This document shows positions 8,751 through 18,187 of a DNA stretch of 64,000 nt, in pieces. The DNA lies in assembly GCA_963747515.1 (NCBI GenBank), contig CAVVFN010000009.1:248001-312000 (forward strand), read 5' to 3'. Every line of letters starts with the position of its first letter. Positions within the stretch are counted from its first letter, which is position 1. A program made the position numbers and the translations under genes. Under the pieces are notes generated by a model. That model made no database searches. It was not told the origin of the DNA and saw nothing but the letters and a program-made list of their open reading frames with translations. Source of the stretch: Mariniphaga sp963747515 (GTDB taxonomy: Bacteria; Bacteroidota; Bacteroidia; Bacteroidales; Prolixibacteraceae).

Positions 8751-11087
8751 TCAGTTTATGAATAACAGTTTTTCAATATGCGTTTTTTCTCCAAATTCAT
8801 CGGTGCAGAATATAAGGTAAACGCCTGTTTTGACACGGTTTCCATTCAGGTTCTTTCCATCCCAGGTGGTTTGTCCGCCGAGGGAAGTACTTTGGTGCAC
8901 CAGGTTTCCGCTGATATCGGTAATTTTTACATCGGTATCTTCCACCAATCCGGTAATGGTAATAGGGCCATACCAGCTCTCCCTCACCGGATTCGGGTAA
9001 ACGTATACATTGGCATAGGTGTCTTTTCCTGCAATGGCATTACCTTTATAGGAAATCAGCCCTTCACTGGTGCCAATAAACACTTCTCCCGAACTTTGGT
9101 TGACTGCCAGTGCAGTGATGTTATTTGACAGCAGCGGTGAATTTTCACTGTTAAAATGCAGTACCTCTTTATCCCCCATTTCCGATACCAGATAGACTCC
9201 GGATTTTTGGGTACCTATCCATTTTCTGTTGGCACCATCAACAGCAATGGCAGTAATGGTTTCGGTTTCAAGTAGCGGGTGATAAAGGCCATCTTTTAAA
9301 TCCAGGCTGGGTTGAATAGCAAAAAGGTTTCCCTCTTCCCATATTCTGCCTGGATTGTTATATACGGCAATTCCTTTCGAGGTGCCAATCCATATGGCAC
9401 CTTCCAAATCTTCAGTTAAACAATACACATCGTTCATGCGGTTGATGATTTCCTGTTGTCCGTTATTAAAATAGGAGGTCACCAGCAACCGCTTTTTTTC
9501 GCTGCCGTCTTTATTCACCACGTATGCATCATTTCCCCGGGGAACCTGTATCCATTTATCGTCGGTTTTTGTTATGATTATTCTGCCAATCATGTTTTCG
9601 GTAACTCCGGTCAGGGAAAAAGTTTCCCAGTCTCCGTCAGGTTTAAGTTTCAGCAGGTTTTTTTCCACTTCTGAATTGGTTAGCCACAGGTTTCCTTCCG
9701 AATCGAAATCAAGGCCGCCAATCCTTACATAAGGTTCATCGGGTTTAGTGGGGATTGCTGTCTGCAACGGACTGTTTTTATTGGTATACCGTTTAACCAG
9801 TTCGCCGTTAAGAAACTCGAGGAGTCCTCCGCCCCAACTTGCCACAAACAGGTGATCGGGATTGGAAGGATGAGCAACAAGTTCAACCACATCAAAAAAT
9901 CCTTCCATTTCTGCAACTGTTTTATTGCTGAATGTATTCCATTCTCCATTCCGGTATTGCTGAAACCTGGGCAACTGAAATATATTGTCCCAGGATTCAG
10001 TTCTGCCGCCAGGGGTTATCCAAAGATCTTCCATATTGGAATAGAGTGAAAAAACCCGGTTATCGGAAGGTCCTTCAGGGAAAAAGAATTCAGCTGATTG
10101 CCCCGTATACTTAACCAAACCGTAAATGTTATCAGCAATCCATAAAACGCCATCGCTACTCATTGCAACGCTTGTTGGAGCGATGGATGTTGCCGTTTCA
10201 CCAGCAAAAGGATATGAATTCAACATGCCCTGGTAGGTATGGTTTTCATCAACGATAAAGAATTCGGCACGGCCTGCAAGGGTTAGGTAATTACCTGTAA
10301 TCTGTGCATCATTTATATATTGAATTCCCGGCAGGTATGGTATCCAGTCGGTGCCGGTAAAGCGGTACATGGCATCTCCGCTCCATTGATCGGGTGTATA
10401 ATTTACTATTAACCATCCCGCATGAACCATAAGGTGATTGAATTTTTTTCCTGACTGCGGGATGCTGGTCACCATTTCCCAACTCCGGTAGTCAATGAGG
10501 TTTGGATTGTTAAAAGCGGCTCTGTACAACCCGTTGTTGGTGGCGGCATAAATAAAAGAATCAAAAATTTCAACATCATTTACTCTCAGAGCACTTCCAT
10601 TTGGTCCGATAAACCAGGTTTCTTTTATTTCCCTTCGGGGAAGGTTAATCGAAACAATACCAAAGCCGCAAGAAAGAAAAGCTTCATCTTCGTGAAAGGT
10701 GATGTTGTAAATACTCATATCACCCGTCATCTGCTTCCGCATTATATCCGAAAGATTTATTACCGTATTTTCAAATATCAAATCGAGGTTGCTGTTGTTG
10801 TAAGCCACAACCAATATTTTATGCTTTTCACTCCATCCAATGGTTTGGATACCAAAATCATTCAACCCATTTACCCTTGTAATTTTATTAAGGCTGTTGT
10901 CGTTGCGGTTTAGGTAGAATAATCCTCCTCCTGTTGCGCAGTAAATCTTATTATCTGCTACTGCAACTTTTTTCCCGTTTGTATAGGAAAGATACTCCTG
11001 CCAGCTATTCTGCTGCTGCTGGGCTGCCCCAGGGTGAGTGAGCCATACAGCCAGGAACAGTAAGATTATTTTTTGCATGGGTTTCAT
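8751..11087 (-). CDS. porZ: Type IX secretion system protein PorZ (two-propeller protein)
   Basis: A 778-residue exported protein. Residues ~1-22 are a signal peptide ending GAAQ. The following ~680 residues contain repeated propeller blades (for example IYCATGGGLFYLN, SEGNLWLTNSE, AIWIGTSKGIAVY, KWIGTQKSGVYLV) of the type seen in the two seven-bladed propellers of PorZ. The last ~80 residues form a secretion-type C-terminal domain: YPNPVRESWYG, W-DGKNLNG, VKTGVYLIFC. PorZ sits on the cell surface with the PorU sortase attachment complex and delivers anionic LPS for cargo anchoring. The gene overlaps rdgB by 4 bp and precedes recO, so an rdgB-porZ-recO transcription unit is likely. Confidence 0.82.
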   Translation of the reverse strand: MKPMQKIILLFLAVWLTHPGAAQQQQNSWQEYLSYTNGKKVAVADNKIYCATGGGLFYLNRNDNSLNKITRVNGLNDFGIQTIGWSEKHKILVVAYNNSNLDLIFENTVINLSDIMRKQMTGDMSIYNITFHEDEAFLSCGFGIVSINLPRREIKETWFIGPNGSALRVNDVEIFDSFIYAATNNGLYRAAFNNPNLIDYRSWEMVTSIPQSGKKFNHLMVHAGWLIVNYTPDQWSGDAMYRFTGTDWIPYLPGIQYINDAQITGNYLTLAGRAEFFIVDENHTYQGMLNSYPFAGETATSIAPTSVAMSSDGVLWIADNIYGLVKYTGQSAEFFFPEGPSDNRVFSLYSNMEDLWITPGGRTESWDNIFQLPRFQQYRNGEWNTFSNKTVAEMEGFFDVVELVAHPSNPDHLFVASWGGGLLEFLNGELVKRYTNKNSPLQTAIPTKPDEPYVRIGGLDFDSEGNLWLTNSEVEKNLLKLKPDGDWETFSLTGVTENMIGRIIITKTDDKWIQVPRGNDAYVVNKDGSEKKRLLVTSYFNNGQQEIINRMNDVYCLTEDLEGAIWIGTSKGIAVYNNPGRIWEEGNLFAIQPSLDLKDGLYHPLLETETITAIAVDGANRKWIGTQKSGVYLVSEMGDKEVLHFNSENSPLLSNNITALAVNQSSGEVFIGTSEGLISYKGNAIAGKDTYANVYVYPNPVRESWYGPITITGLVEDTDVKITDISGNLVHQSTSLGGQTTWDGKNLNGNRVKTGVYLIFCTDEFGEKTHIEKLLFIN

Positions 11088-11668
11088 TTATATTCAATAT
11101 CGTGTAAATAATCAACCAGTTTTATAACTGCCCGGGCACGGTGGCTGATTTGATTTTTTTCTTTCAGATTCATTTCGGCAAACGTTTTACTGTAACCCGC
11201 CGGGAGAAAAATGGGATCGTAACCAAATCCTGAGCCGCCTCTTTTATTTCTGGTAATTTCTCCTTCAACAATTCCCTCAAACTGCTTTTCAATTCCATTC
11301 ATCACTAATGAAATCACTGTTCTAAAACGGGCTTTCCGGTTATTTATTTCTTTAAGCTGTTGCAATACTTTATCCATATTTGCCTGTGGATCTCTGGTTT
11401 CACCCGCATACCGTGCCGAAATGACTCCTGGTTTATTGCCAAGGGCTTCAATTTCCAGACCGGTGTCATCAGCAAAACAGGAATAACCATAGTTGTTAAA
11501 TACATAAAATGCCTTTTGCCGGGCATTGCCTTCCAGTGTTGGCTGTTCTTCAGGAATATCTTCCAGACAACCAATATCTATGAGATTCAATAATTTGAAG
11601 CTGTTTCCAAGAATGGCCTGTAATTCGTGCAGCTTATACGGGTTGTTTGTTGCAAAAACAAGTTTCAT
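11084..11668 (-). CDS. rdgB: XTP/dITP diphosphatase (RdgB/HAM1)
   Basis: A 194-residue cytoplasmic pyrophosphatase that removes non-canonical purine nucleotides (dITP, XTP). Visible motifs are the substrate-binding TNNPYKLHEL at the N-terminus, FADDTGLEIEAL around the catalytic acid, GFGYDPIFLP and SHRARAV. The start is placed at the ATG read at 11666-11668 because the protein then begins MKLVFATNN, the conserved family N-terminus. A longer frame to 11719 adds 17 unrelated residues. The stop overlaps the porZ start by 4 bp. Confidence 0.95.
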   Translation of the reverse strand: MKLVFATNNPYKLHELQAILGNSFKLLNLIDIGCLEDIPEEQPTLEGNARQKAFYVFNNYGYSCFADDTGLEIEALGNKPGVISARYAGETRDPQANMDKVLQQLKEINNRKARFRTVISLVMNGIEKQFEGIVEGEITRNKRGGSGFGYDPIFLPAGYSKTFAEMNLKEKNQISHRARAVIKLVDYLHDIEYK

Positions 11669-11859
11669 GTACTTAAATTTCAGGTAAAAATAGGTAAAAA
11701 TGTTCACAGCAAAATTCATGAACGCAAGTTTGCATTACATGTTTAAAATGAAACAGGTTAATTTTATGCACAATTAAATGTGAATAAAAATTTAATGCGA
11801 ACAGCATAAAAGGGCAGCAAAAAAACTTTAACTTCGCATAAACGCAAATTTAAGGATAT

Positions 11860-12600
11860 ATGCCATACCGCCGATTGCCAACAACCGATAAAGCGCGTCT
11901 TCGTGCACTGGATGCTGCTTTAAATATTGCTTCCGACAGGGATGCAGGAAAACTTGCCTATTCAAAAAATACCCTTTTCGAATTAAAGAATATCAAGTCG
12001 AATTTTGAGAATCATCTTAAACATCATGAACTTGATTTGAAGATTGAATCGGAAAAGAATGCAGGCTATAAAGCGGCGCTCGAAAAAGCCCGGCTATATG
12101 TTTCGCATTTTATGCAGGTGCTTTTTATGAATATTGAACGGGAGGAGCTGAAAGAGGAGGTGCTGTCATTTTATGGATTACAGGACAAAGGAGGGAAGGT
12201 TCCCTCGTTGAACTCCGAACAGGAAATTCTTGAGTGGGGTGAAAAAATAATACAAGGTGAGCAAAAACGTATGCAAAGAGGCGGAAGCCCTATATATAAT
12301 CCTTCGGTTGCACTGGTTAAGGTAAAGGTTGAAGATTTCAATGAAGCGGCGGTTTTTCAGCAAAATCTCAAAAGAAATACGCTCAGGTCGTATGATAAAA
12401 TGCAAAAATTGCGAAAAATTACCAATGATTTCATCAGCAGTATGTGGACTGAAATTGAGGAGAGCATGGCTGACCTTCCTCCAAAACATAAGCGGCAGCG
12501 GGCTCAGGAATATGGTGTGGTATATGTTTTCAGGCGAAATGAAAAGAAAAAGCTGAGGGCTGAAGGATTACAGGTAGATTTGCTTTTTGATTTTAATTAA
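11860..12600 (+). CDS. Conserved hypothetical coiled-coil protein
   Basis: A 246-residue, charged, almost wholly helical protein with no signal peptide or membrane segment. It begins MPYRRLPTTDKARLRALDAA and has heptad-like stretches around residues 40-95. A basic C-terminal half (NTLRSYDKMQKLRKIT) is followed by a short region, GVVYVFRRNEKKKLRAEG, that looks like a small folded tail. I do not recognise a family with known function. It is divergent from rdgB and convergent with the CPBP protease gene (49-bp gap), so it appears to be a single-gene unit. Confidence 0.75.
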   Translation: MPYRRLPTTDKARLRALDAALNIASDRDAGKLAYSKNTLFELKNIKSNFENHLKHHELDLKIESEKNAGYKAALEKARLYVSHFMQVLFMNIEREELKEEVLSFYGLQDKGGKVPSLNSEQEILEWGEKIIQGEQKRMQRGGSPIYNPSVALVKVKVEDFNEAAVFQQNLKRNTLRSYDKMQKLRKITNDFISSMWTEIEESMADLPPKHKRQRAQEYGVVYVFRRNEKKKLRAEGLQVDLLFDFN

Positions 12601-12649
12601 TGGGTACCTGCTCTTGAAGTGATGTAAACATCCTGATTATCCTTAATCT

Positions 12650-13588
12650 TTAGTTGTTTATATAATCAGGACTTTTCCCTTTATTATCTCTATAGATAAG
12701 CCATGTTAAGAGGACAAACAGAATTAAACTTAATACGGTTGCATAGTAGCTTTCGGAATTTGATCCAATTTTCTCTACATTGGGATTTAGGATATTGTTA
12801 TCGATAAGGTACATGGCAATCACTGCAAATGCATTGTTGAAGAAATGTGCAATAACCGGCAACCAGATTGAGCCGCTCCATATAAGGAGATAGCCGAACA
12901 ATGCACCAAGCAGCAGTCGTGGAACAAATCCGTAAAACTGGATATGTAAAGCACTGAACAGAATGGCAGAAATCCAGATTCCCCAGTGATAATTTCTGGT
13001 CCATTGGGTAAAGATACGCTGAATTACCCCCCGGAAAAGCAATTCTTCTCCAACAGCAGGCAGTAAAGCAATCATGAAAAGGTTAAATAATAATCCACCT
13101 AAAGTATTGACCTGTAAAAAAGCTTCAGTAATTTCTTCCGCTCTATCTTCCGCATTTTTCATCCAATCTTCAACTCCTGAAAGCCATTCGGGAAAATTCA
13201 TTTGGTTGTTCCATTCACCAATGAAATTGACAAGCGGCAAAAGGAAGAAAATAAGAACAATTACATAAAGGGAAGAAACGGATGAAATTTTTTTGTTTAG
13301 TAAAAGGTATTCAGCAGTCTTCCCATGATATAACCAGGCGAGAATAAATGGCGGGATAATAAATAAACCAATGGATTGCATCACTTGCAGATATTTTAGA
13401 AAACGGATGCTTTCGGTATTATTTAACTCAGAAAGAGAAGACATGTTTAATACAGAATCCATTCCAAACAGGGGAACAGCAATTATTATTGATATAAACA
13501 TGAATATAAGGAAACAAACCAGGATAACAAATGCTGAAAATATGAGTTGTGAAAAGGGTTTCATTTCCCGGAAAGCAGTAAACATCAT
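12650..13588 (-). CDS. CPBP-family intramembrane metalloprotease
   Basis: About 312 residues and eight predicted membrane helices. The Abi/CPBP catalytic motifs are present: EELLFRGVIQRIF (motif 1, E-E-x3-R), SALHIQFYGFVPRLLLG (motif 2, the first metal histidine) and HFFNNAFAV (motif 3, second histidine plus Asn). Family members include CAAX-type proteases and bacteriocin-immunity proteins; the target here is unknown. The start is set at the ATG read at 13586-13588. The frame continues upstream to a TTG at 13609, but that codon overlaps a TATATTTG promoter box (13607-13614), so it would lie upstream of the transcript. Confidence 0.88.
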   Translation of the reverse strand: MMFTAFREMKPFSQLIFSAFVILVCFLIFMFISIIIAVPLFGMDSVLNMSSLSELNNTESIRFLKYLQVMQSIGLFIIPPFILAWLYHGKTAEYLLLNKKISSVSSLYVIVLIFFLLPLVNFIGEWNNQMNFPEWLSGVEDWMKNAEDRAEEITEAFLQVNTLGGLLFNLFMIALLPAVGEELLFRGVIQRIFTQWTRNYHWGIWISAILFSALHIQFYGFVPRLLLGALFGYLLIWSGSIWLPVIAHFFNNAFAVIAMYLIDNNILNPNVEKIGSNSESYYATVLSLILFVLLTWLIYRDNKGKSPDYINN

Positions 13589-13606
13589 AACAAAAATATA
13601 TTTTTG

Positions 13607-13614
13607 CAAATATA
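13607..13614 (-). promoter_or_regulatory. TATATTTG -7 box for the CPBP protease gene
   Basis: On the minus strand the sequence reads TATATTTG, a perfect match to the Bacteroidota -7 consensus TAnnTTTG. The expected transcription start is near 13600, leaving a 12-15 nt leader before the ATG. A clear -33 TTG is not visible at the best spacing. Confidence 0.5.
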
Positions 13615-13978
13615 GTGGATAGAATTAATCATTCCTTGCATATTCGCAGGGGTTCTGGTACAATTGCTGAATTTTTTATTTTACAGGATTCTTTTTATCT
13701 TTCAATATACAAACAGGTAATTCATTTGCTCCGATTAGGTAATTTTCCTTTTATCAATGCTGCAAAAATATAATTCTATACAACTCTGCAATCCTGTTTG
13801 GCGGCTTATGACATCGGTACCATGAAGGTTGTGTTTCCATCTGCCGGATTAGGATAAAAACAGACCAATTTTTCAAATGTGTCAAAGCAGAATTAACTAT
13901 TTTTTTTTCAAATGCGATCTACTTTTATACTACCATAGCTTACATTTTTTCATTCCCACTCAGCTTTCCAAAATTTAT

Positions 13979-14022
13979 CGCTGCGCTTCTGGTCTGGACC
14001 CATTAAGACCATAAGCGCAGCG
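13979..14022. other. Strong GC-rich hairpin in an 843-bp gene-poor gap
   Basis: The arms CGCTGCGCTT (13979-13988) and AAGCGCAGCG (14013-14022) are perfectly complementary. Inside them TGGTCT (13990-13995) pairs with AGACCA (14006-14011) after a 1-nt bulge on each side, giving a 16-bp stem. It lies in the gap between the CPBP protease and metH (13589-14432), about 75 bp upstream of the transposase relic. It has no T-tract, so it is a poor terminator. It may be part of a decayed mobile element. Apart from this hairpin and the relic I see nothing in the gap. Confidence 0.6.
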
Positions 14023-14096
14023 GAAAAAAAAGCCAGGGCTGACCGGAACAGGAAAAACCAGACCGCATGTAGCCGAAAGGTATCCTAAATTGTAAT

Positions 14097-14255
14097 CCGG
14101 TTGATCGAAAGACAGTTGACAAGATTTCAGAAAACATGTTCATGTTGTATTTTGCAGATTATTCTTCCTTTACACCAGAAGCACCTTTTGATGCCTCACT
14201 ATTTGATGAGTTTCGAAAGATGTCAGGTATGGATTTTTTCAGCAAGAATGAATGA
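14097..14255 (+). pseudogene. IS5-family transposase N-terminal fragment
   Basis: An open stretch of about 52 codons ends at the TGA 14253-14255. It reads DRKTVDKISENMFMLYF, then SSFTPEAPFDASLFDEFRKMSG. The blocks ENxxxxYF, SSFT-E-PFDxSLF-EFRK and G are characteristic of the N-terminal part of Bacteroidota IS5-type DDE transposases. No catalytic region follows and no terminal inverted repeats were found, so this is a relic. It has no start codon upstream in frame. It sits 177 bp from the end of metH. Confidence 0.65.
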
Positions 14256-14432
14256 TATCTTTTTTAAAGAACTTGCACCTCATAAAGAGATATACTACAA
14301 AATGTATTGTCCACCAGGAATACCTGACAAAGTTAGTAAAAAATCGTAGAAGGAGTTTTTCAGCAAGCCCTAGGTACAGATTTTTTTGATTAGGCAATTC
14401 TTTGTTTTTTTTTTATAAAATCCTTTCAATTT

Positions 14433-17400
14433 TTATTTATAATTCAAGTTTGTTGGAAGAAACTTTTCAATAAACTCAACAGTTTTACCTTTTCGCCGGG
14501 CATAGTCTTCCACCTGATCGCGGCCTATTTTTTCGAGGCTAAAATATTTTGATTCAGGACTTGCAAAATATTCACCCGAAACCGAAGCATTTGGGTACAT
14601 GGCATAATGTTCGGTAAGTTTTATTCCCACTTCCTCAGCATTTAGCAGATTAAAAAGATTTTCCTTTTCCGAATGTTCAGGGCAGGCAGGATAACCCAGG
14701 GCAGGACGTATTCCCTGGTACTTTACCCGTTGAAGTTGCTCCTGGGAAAGGTTTTCATTTGGAGCATATCCCCAATATTCCTTTCTCACCTTTTCATGCA
14801 GCAGTTCGGCAAAAGCTTCACTTAACCGATCGGCCAACGATTCCAGCATTATGGCTTTATAATCGTTATTATCTTTGCGGTACATTTCTTTCCATGGTTC
14901 GATTCCAATGCCTGCTGTAGTTGCAAAACCGCCACAATAATCGGTTTTCCCTGATTCCAATGGTGCTACAAAATCAGAAAGACTTAAATTTACTGATTCC
15001 TTTTTTTTCTTTTCCTGTTGCCGCAGGTGGTAAAACCGGCCGGCTTCTTTATTTCTACGTTCATCATCCCAAAGGATAATATCATCGCCCCCGGAATTGG
15101 CAGGCCATAATCCAAACACAGCATTGGCCTGCAGCATTTTCTTTTCAATTACCTCATCGAGGAACGTATTGGCTTCGGCAAGCAATTTACGCGCAGCATC
15201 TCCCTGGTTTTCATCCTCCAGGATTTGCGGGAAATGCCCTTTCATTCCCCACGTCAGGAAAAAGAAAGTCCAGTCGATATATTCACGCAATTCGCTTAAC
15301 GGATAATCTATAAGAGTTTTTACCCCCAGTATATTGGGCTTGTATATTGGACTGTTTTCCCAGTCAATCGCAGGTTTATTTGTACGGGCATCTTTCAGTT
15401 TCAGGTATTCCTTGGGTTTACGTTGCCCCTGGAACTGACGCACCTGTTCATAATCATCTTTAACCGACTGAATGTACTTTTCATTTTTCGACAACAGGTT
15501 GGATACCACATTCACTGCCAGTGAAGCATCCTTTACATGCACAACCGGATGAGAATATTGGGGTTCAATTTTTACAGCAGTGTGTATTTTTGAAGTAGTT
15601 GCTCCTCCGATTAAAAGAGGTATGGTTAATTTTCTTTGTTCCATTTCTTTGGCAATGTCTGCCATCATTTCAAGAGAAGGAGTTATTAATCCGCTTAGCC
15701 CCACGATATCGACCTGTTCAGTGACAGCTGCATCGAGAATCTTTTCGGTGGGGACCATCACTCCCAAATCGATGATGTCGTAGTTATTGCATGCCAATAC
15801 AACACCTACTATATTTTTTCCAATATCATGCACATCCCCTTTTACGGTGGCCAACAATACTTTTTTTTGTTTACTTGTGTCTTTCATTCTGGCTTTATCG
15901 GCTTCAATGTAAGGCAGCAGGTAAGCCACTGCTTTTTTCATTACCCGGGCCGATTTAATCACCTGGGGCAGAAACATTTTACCCGATCCAAACAGTTCCC
16001 CCACTACATTCATACCATCCATAAGTGGTCCTTCAATAATATTCAGGGCAGGTTGATATTTTTTAAGGGCTTCGGCCATATCCTGTTCCACAAAATCAGG
16101 AATGCCTTTTACCAGTGCATGTGCCAAACGTTTTTCCAAAGGTAAGTCCCGCCACTCATCTTTTTTTACTTCTTTTTTATCTCCCTGCTTTACCTGTTCT
16201 GCAAATTCGAGTAATCTTTCAGTTGCGTCGGTCCTTTTGTTCAGTATCAGGTTTTCTGTTCTTTTAAGCAGGTCATTTGGTATTTCATCATAAATCTGCA
16301 ACATTCCCGGATTAACAATACCCATATCTAAACCGGCACGGATGGCATGAAAAAGAAACACCGAATGCATGGCTTCCCGCACTACATCATTTCCTCTGAA
16401 AGAAAAAGATACATTGCTGATTCCACCGCTGGTTTTAGCATCGGGCAGGTTTTCTTTAATCCATTTTACCGAATTTATGAAATCCACAGCATAATTGCTG
16501 TGTTCCTCCATTCCCGTACCTATTGTCAGCACATTTGGGTCGAAGATGATGTCCTGAGGCGGGATTCCTACCTTTTCGGTGAGGATTCTATAAGCCCTTT
16601 CGCAAATTTCTTTACGACGTTCAAGGGAATCTGCCTGACCTGATTCATCGAATGCCATTACTACAACAGCTGCACCGAAACGTTTAATGGTTCTTGCCTG
16701 AGCTGTAAAGTTTTTCTCACCTTCCTTTAAGCTGATGGAATTAACAATGGCTTTTCCCTGAAGACATTTAAGGCCAGCCTCAATGACTTTCCACTTTGAG
16801 GAGTCAACCATAACCGGAAGTTTTGCAATATCGGGTTCCGCCATCATCAGGTTTAGGAAGATTACCATTTCTTTTTCTGCGTCGAGCATGGCATCATCCA
16901 TATTCACATCAATAACCTGTGCCCCATTTTCAACCTGGTCACGGGCAATGGCCAGGGCTTCTTCATATTTTTTATCACGGATAAGACGGGCAAATTTTCG
17001 TGAGCCGGAAACATTACAGCGTTCTCCTATATTGACAAAATTGGTTTCCCGGGTAAGGGTAACGGGCTCAAGACCGCTTAACCGCGTATTGTTATCTTTG
17101 GGATTAACATGATGTGGTTTGGCATGAACCGCCATTTTTGCAAATTCACGAATATGGTCGGGGGTAGTACCACAACATCCTCCAATAATGTTTACAAAGC
17201 TGTTATCAAGATATTCCTTAAGGTATCCTCCCATTATTTCAGGTGTTTCATCATAGCCTCCAAACTGGTTGGGCAGCCCCGCATTGGGATGAGCACTAAT
17301 ATGGAATGAAGCTTTTTGTGAAAGTTCTTTAACGTAAGGCCGCAGTTCGGTGGCACCCAGAGAACAATTCAGCCCGATACTTAGCAGATCGATGTGTGAA

Positions 17401-18098
17401 ACAGAATTCAGAAAAGCCTCAAGGGTCTGACCCGAAAGTGTACGTCCGCTGGCATCGGTAATGGTTCCTGAAATCATTAGCGGCAATCGGATGTTTTTTC
17501 TCTCCAATGTTTCTTCCACAGCAAAAATAGCTGCCTTTGCATTCAGTGTGTCAAAAATGGTTTCAATGAGCAGCAAATTCACTCCGCCATCGATAAGGCC
17601 CTCAATCTGCTCCCGGTAGGCTTCTTTAACTTCATCGAAGGAAACTGCTCTGTACCCGGGGTCATTTACATCGGGCGACAGCGATAATGTTTTGTTGGTA
17701 GGACCCAATGTTCCGGCTACAAACCTTGGCTTATCAGGATTTTGCTCCGTAAAATAAAGTGCCTGTCTGCAAGCAATTTCTGCAGATGCCATGTTCATTT
17801 CATAAACCAGGTGCTGGGTGTTGTAGTCGGCCTGTGATATACGATTGGCATTAAATGTATTGGTAAGAATAATATCGGCACCTGCTTCCAGGTATTTCGA
17901 GTGTATTTCTTCAATTATTTCAGGATGTGTAAGAGAAAGGATGTCGTTGTTTCCTTTTTGGTCGTGGGTTGTATTTTTCAGGAGTTCCCCACGGTAATCT
18001 TCTTCAGATAATCTGTAGTCCTGTAAAAGTGAGCCCATAGCGCCATCCAGAACCAAAACACGCGTTTGCAATTCTTTTTGTATGTCTTTTTTAATCAT
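14433..18098 (-). CDS. metH: Cobalamin-dependent methionine synthase
   Basis: A full-length 1221-residue MetH. Domains in order: homocysteine-binding barrel (~1-320; start LVLDGAMGSLLQ, zinc ligands in GGCCGTTP), methyltetrahydrofolate/pterin-binding barrel (~345-620; NIGERCNVSGSRKF), cobalamin cap (~645-740), B12 domain (~745-880; DVHDIGKN carries the DxHxxG that ligates cobalt) and the SAM-binding reactivation domain (~900-1221; GYPACPEHSEK). It transfers methyl from 5-methyl-THF to homocysteine. It is the last gene of a minus-strand operon whose first three genes make homocysteine, so substrate supply and use are joined. No cobalamin riboswitch was seen in the 89-bp gap before it. Confidence 0.97.
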   Translation of the reverse strand: MIKKDIQKELQTRVLVLDGAMGSLLQDYRLSEEDYRGELLKNTTHDQKGNNDILSLTHPEIIEEIHSKYLEAGADIILTNTFNANRISQADYNTQHLVYEMNMASAEIACRQALYFTEQNPDKPRFVAGTLGPTNKTLSLSPDVNDPGYRAVSFDEVKEAYREQIEGLIDGGVNLLLIETIFDTLNAKAAIFAVEETLERKNIRLPLMISGTITDASGRTLSGQTLEAFLNSVSHIDLLSIGLNCSLGATELRPYVKELSQKASFHISAHPNAGLPNQFGGYDETPEIMGGYLKEYLDNSFVNIIGGCCGTTPDHIREFAKMAVHAKPHHVNPKDNNTRLSGLEPVTLTRETNFVNIGERCNVSGSRKFARLIRDKKYEEALAIARDQVENGAQVIDVNMDDAMLDAEKEMVIFLNLMMAEPDIAKLPVMVDSSKWKVIEAGLKCLQGKAIVNSISLKEGEKNFTAQARTIKRFGAAVVVMAFDESGQADSLERRKEICERAYRILTEKVGIPPQDIIFDPNVLTIGTGMEEHSNYAVDFINSVKWIKENLPDAKTSGGISNVSFSFRGNDVVREAMHSVFLFHAIRAGLDMGIVNPGMLQIYDEIPNDLLKRTENLILNKRTDATERLLEFAEQVKQGDKKEVKKDEWRDLPLEKRLAHALVKGIPDFVEQDMAEALKKYQPALNIIEGPLMDGMNVVGELFGSGKMFLPQVIKSARVMKKAVAYLLPYIEADKARMKDTSKQKKVLLATVKGDVHDIGKNIVGVVLACNNYDIIDLGVMVPTEKILDAAVTEQVDIVGLSGLITPSLEMMADIAKEMEQRKLTIPLLIGGATTSKIHTAVKIEPQYSHPVVHVKDASLAVNVVSNLLSKNEKYIQSVKDDYEQVRQFQGQRKPKEYLKLKDARTNKPAIDWENSPIYKPNILGVKTLIDYPLSELREYIDWTFFFLTWGMKGHFPQILEDENQGDAARKLLAEANTFLDEVIEKKMLQANAVFGLWPANSGGDDIILWDDERRNKEAGRFYHLRQQEKKKKESVNLSLSDFVAPLESGKTDYCGGFATTAGIGIEPWKEMYRKDNNDYKAIMLESLADRLSEAFAELLHEKVRKEYWGYAPNENLSQEQLQRVKYQGIRPALGYPACPEHSEKENLFNLLNAEEVGIKLTEHYAMYPNASVSGEYFASPESKYFSLEKIGRDQVEDYARRKGKTVEFIEKFLPTNLNYK

Positions 18099-18187
18099 AA
18101 CTTTTTTTCTGTTTTCTTCTCATCAAATGCCTTAAGTTTTCTGTTGTTAAAATTTCTACTGAAGCTCTGCAAGGCATGTTTATTCTT

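Noticed and set aside
12650..13609. Longer CPBP protease starting at 13609
   Set aside because: The start would be TTG inside a perfect TATATTTG promoter box; ATG codons 21 and 24 bp downstream fit better.
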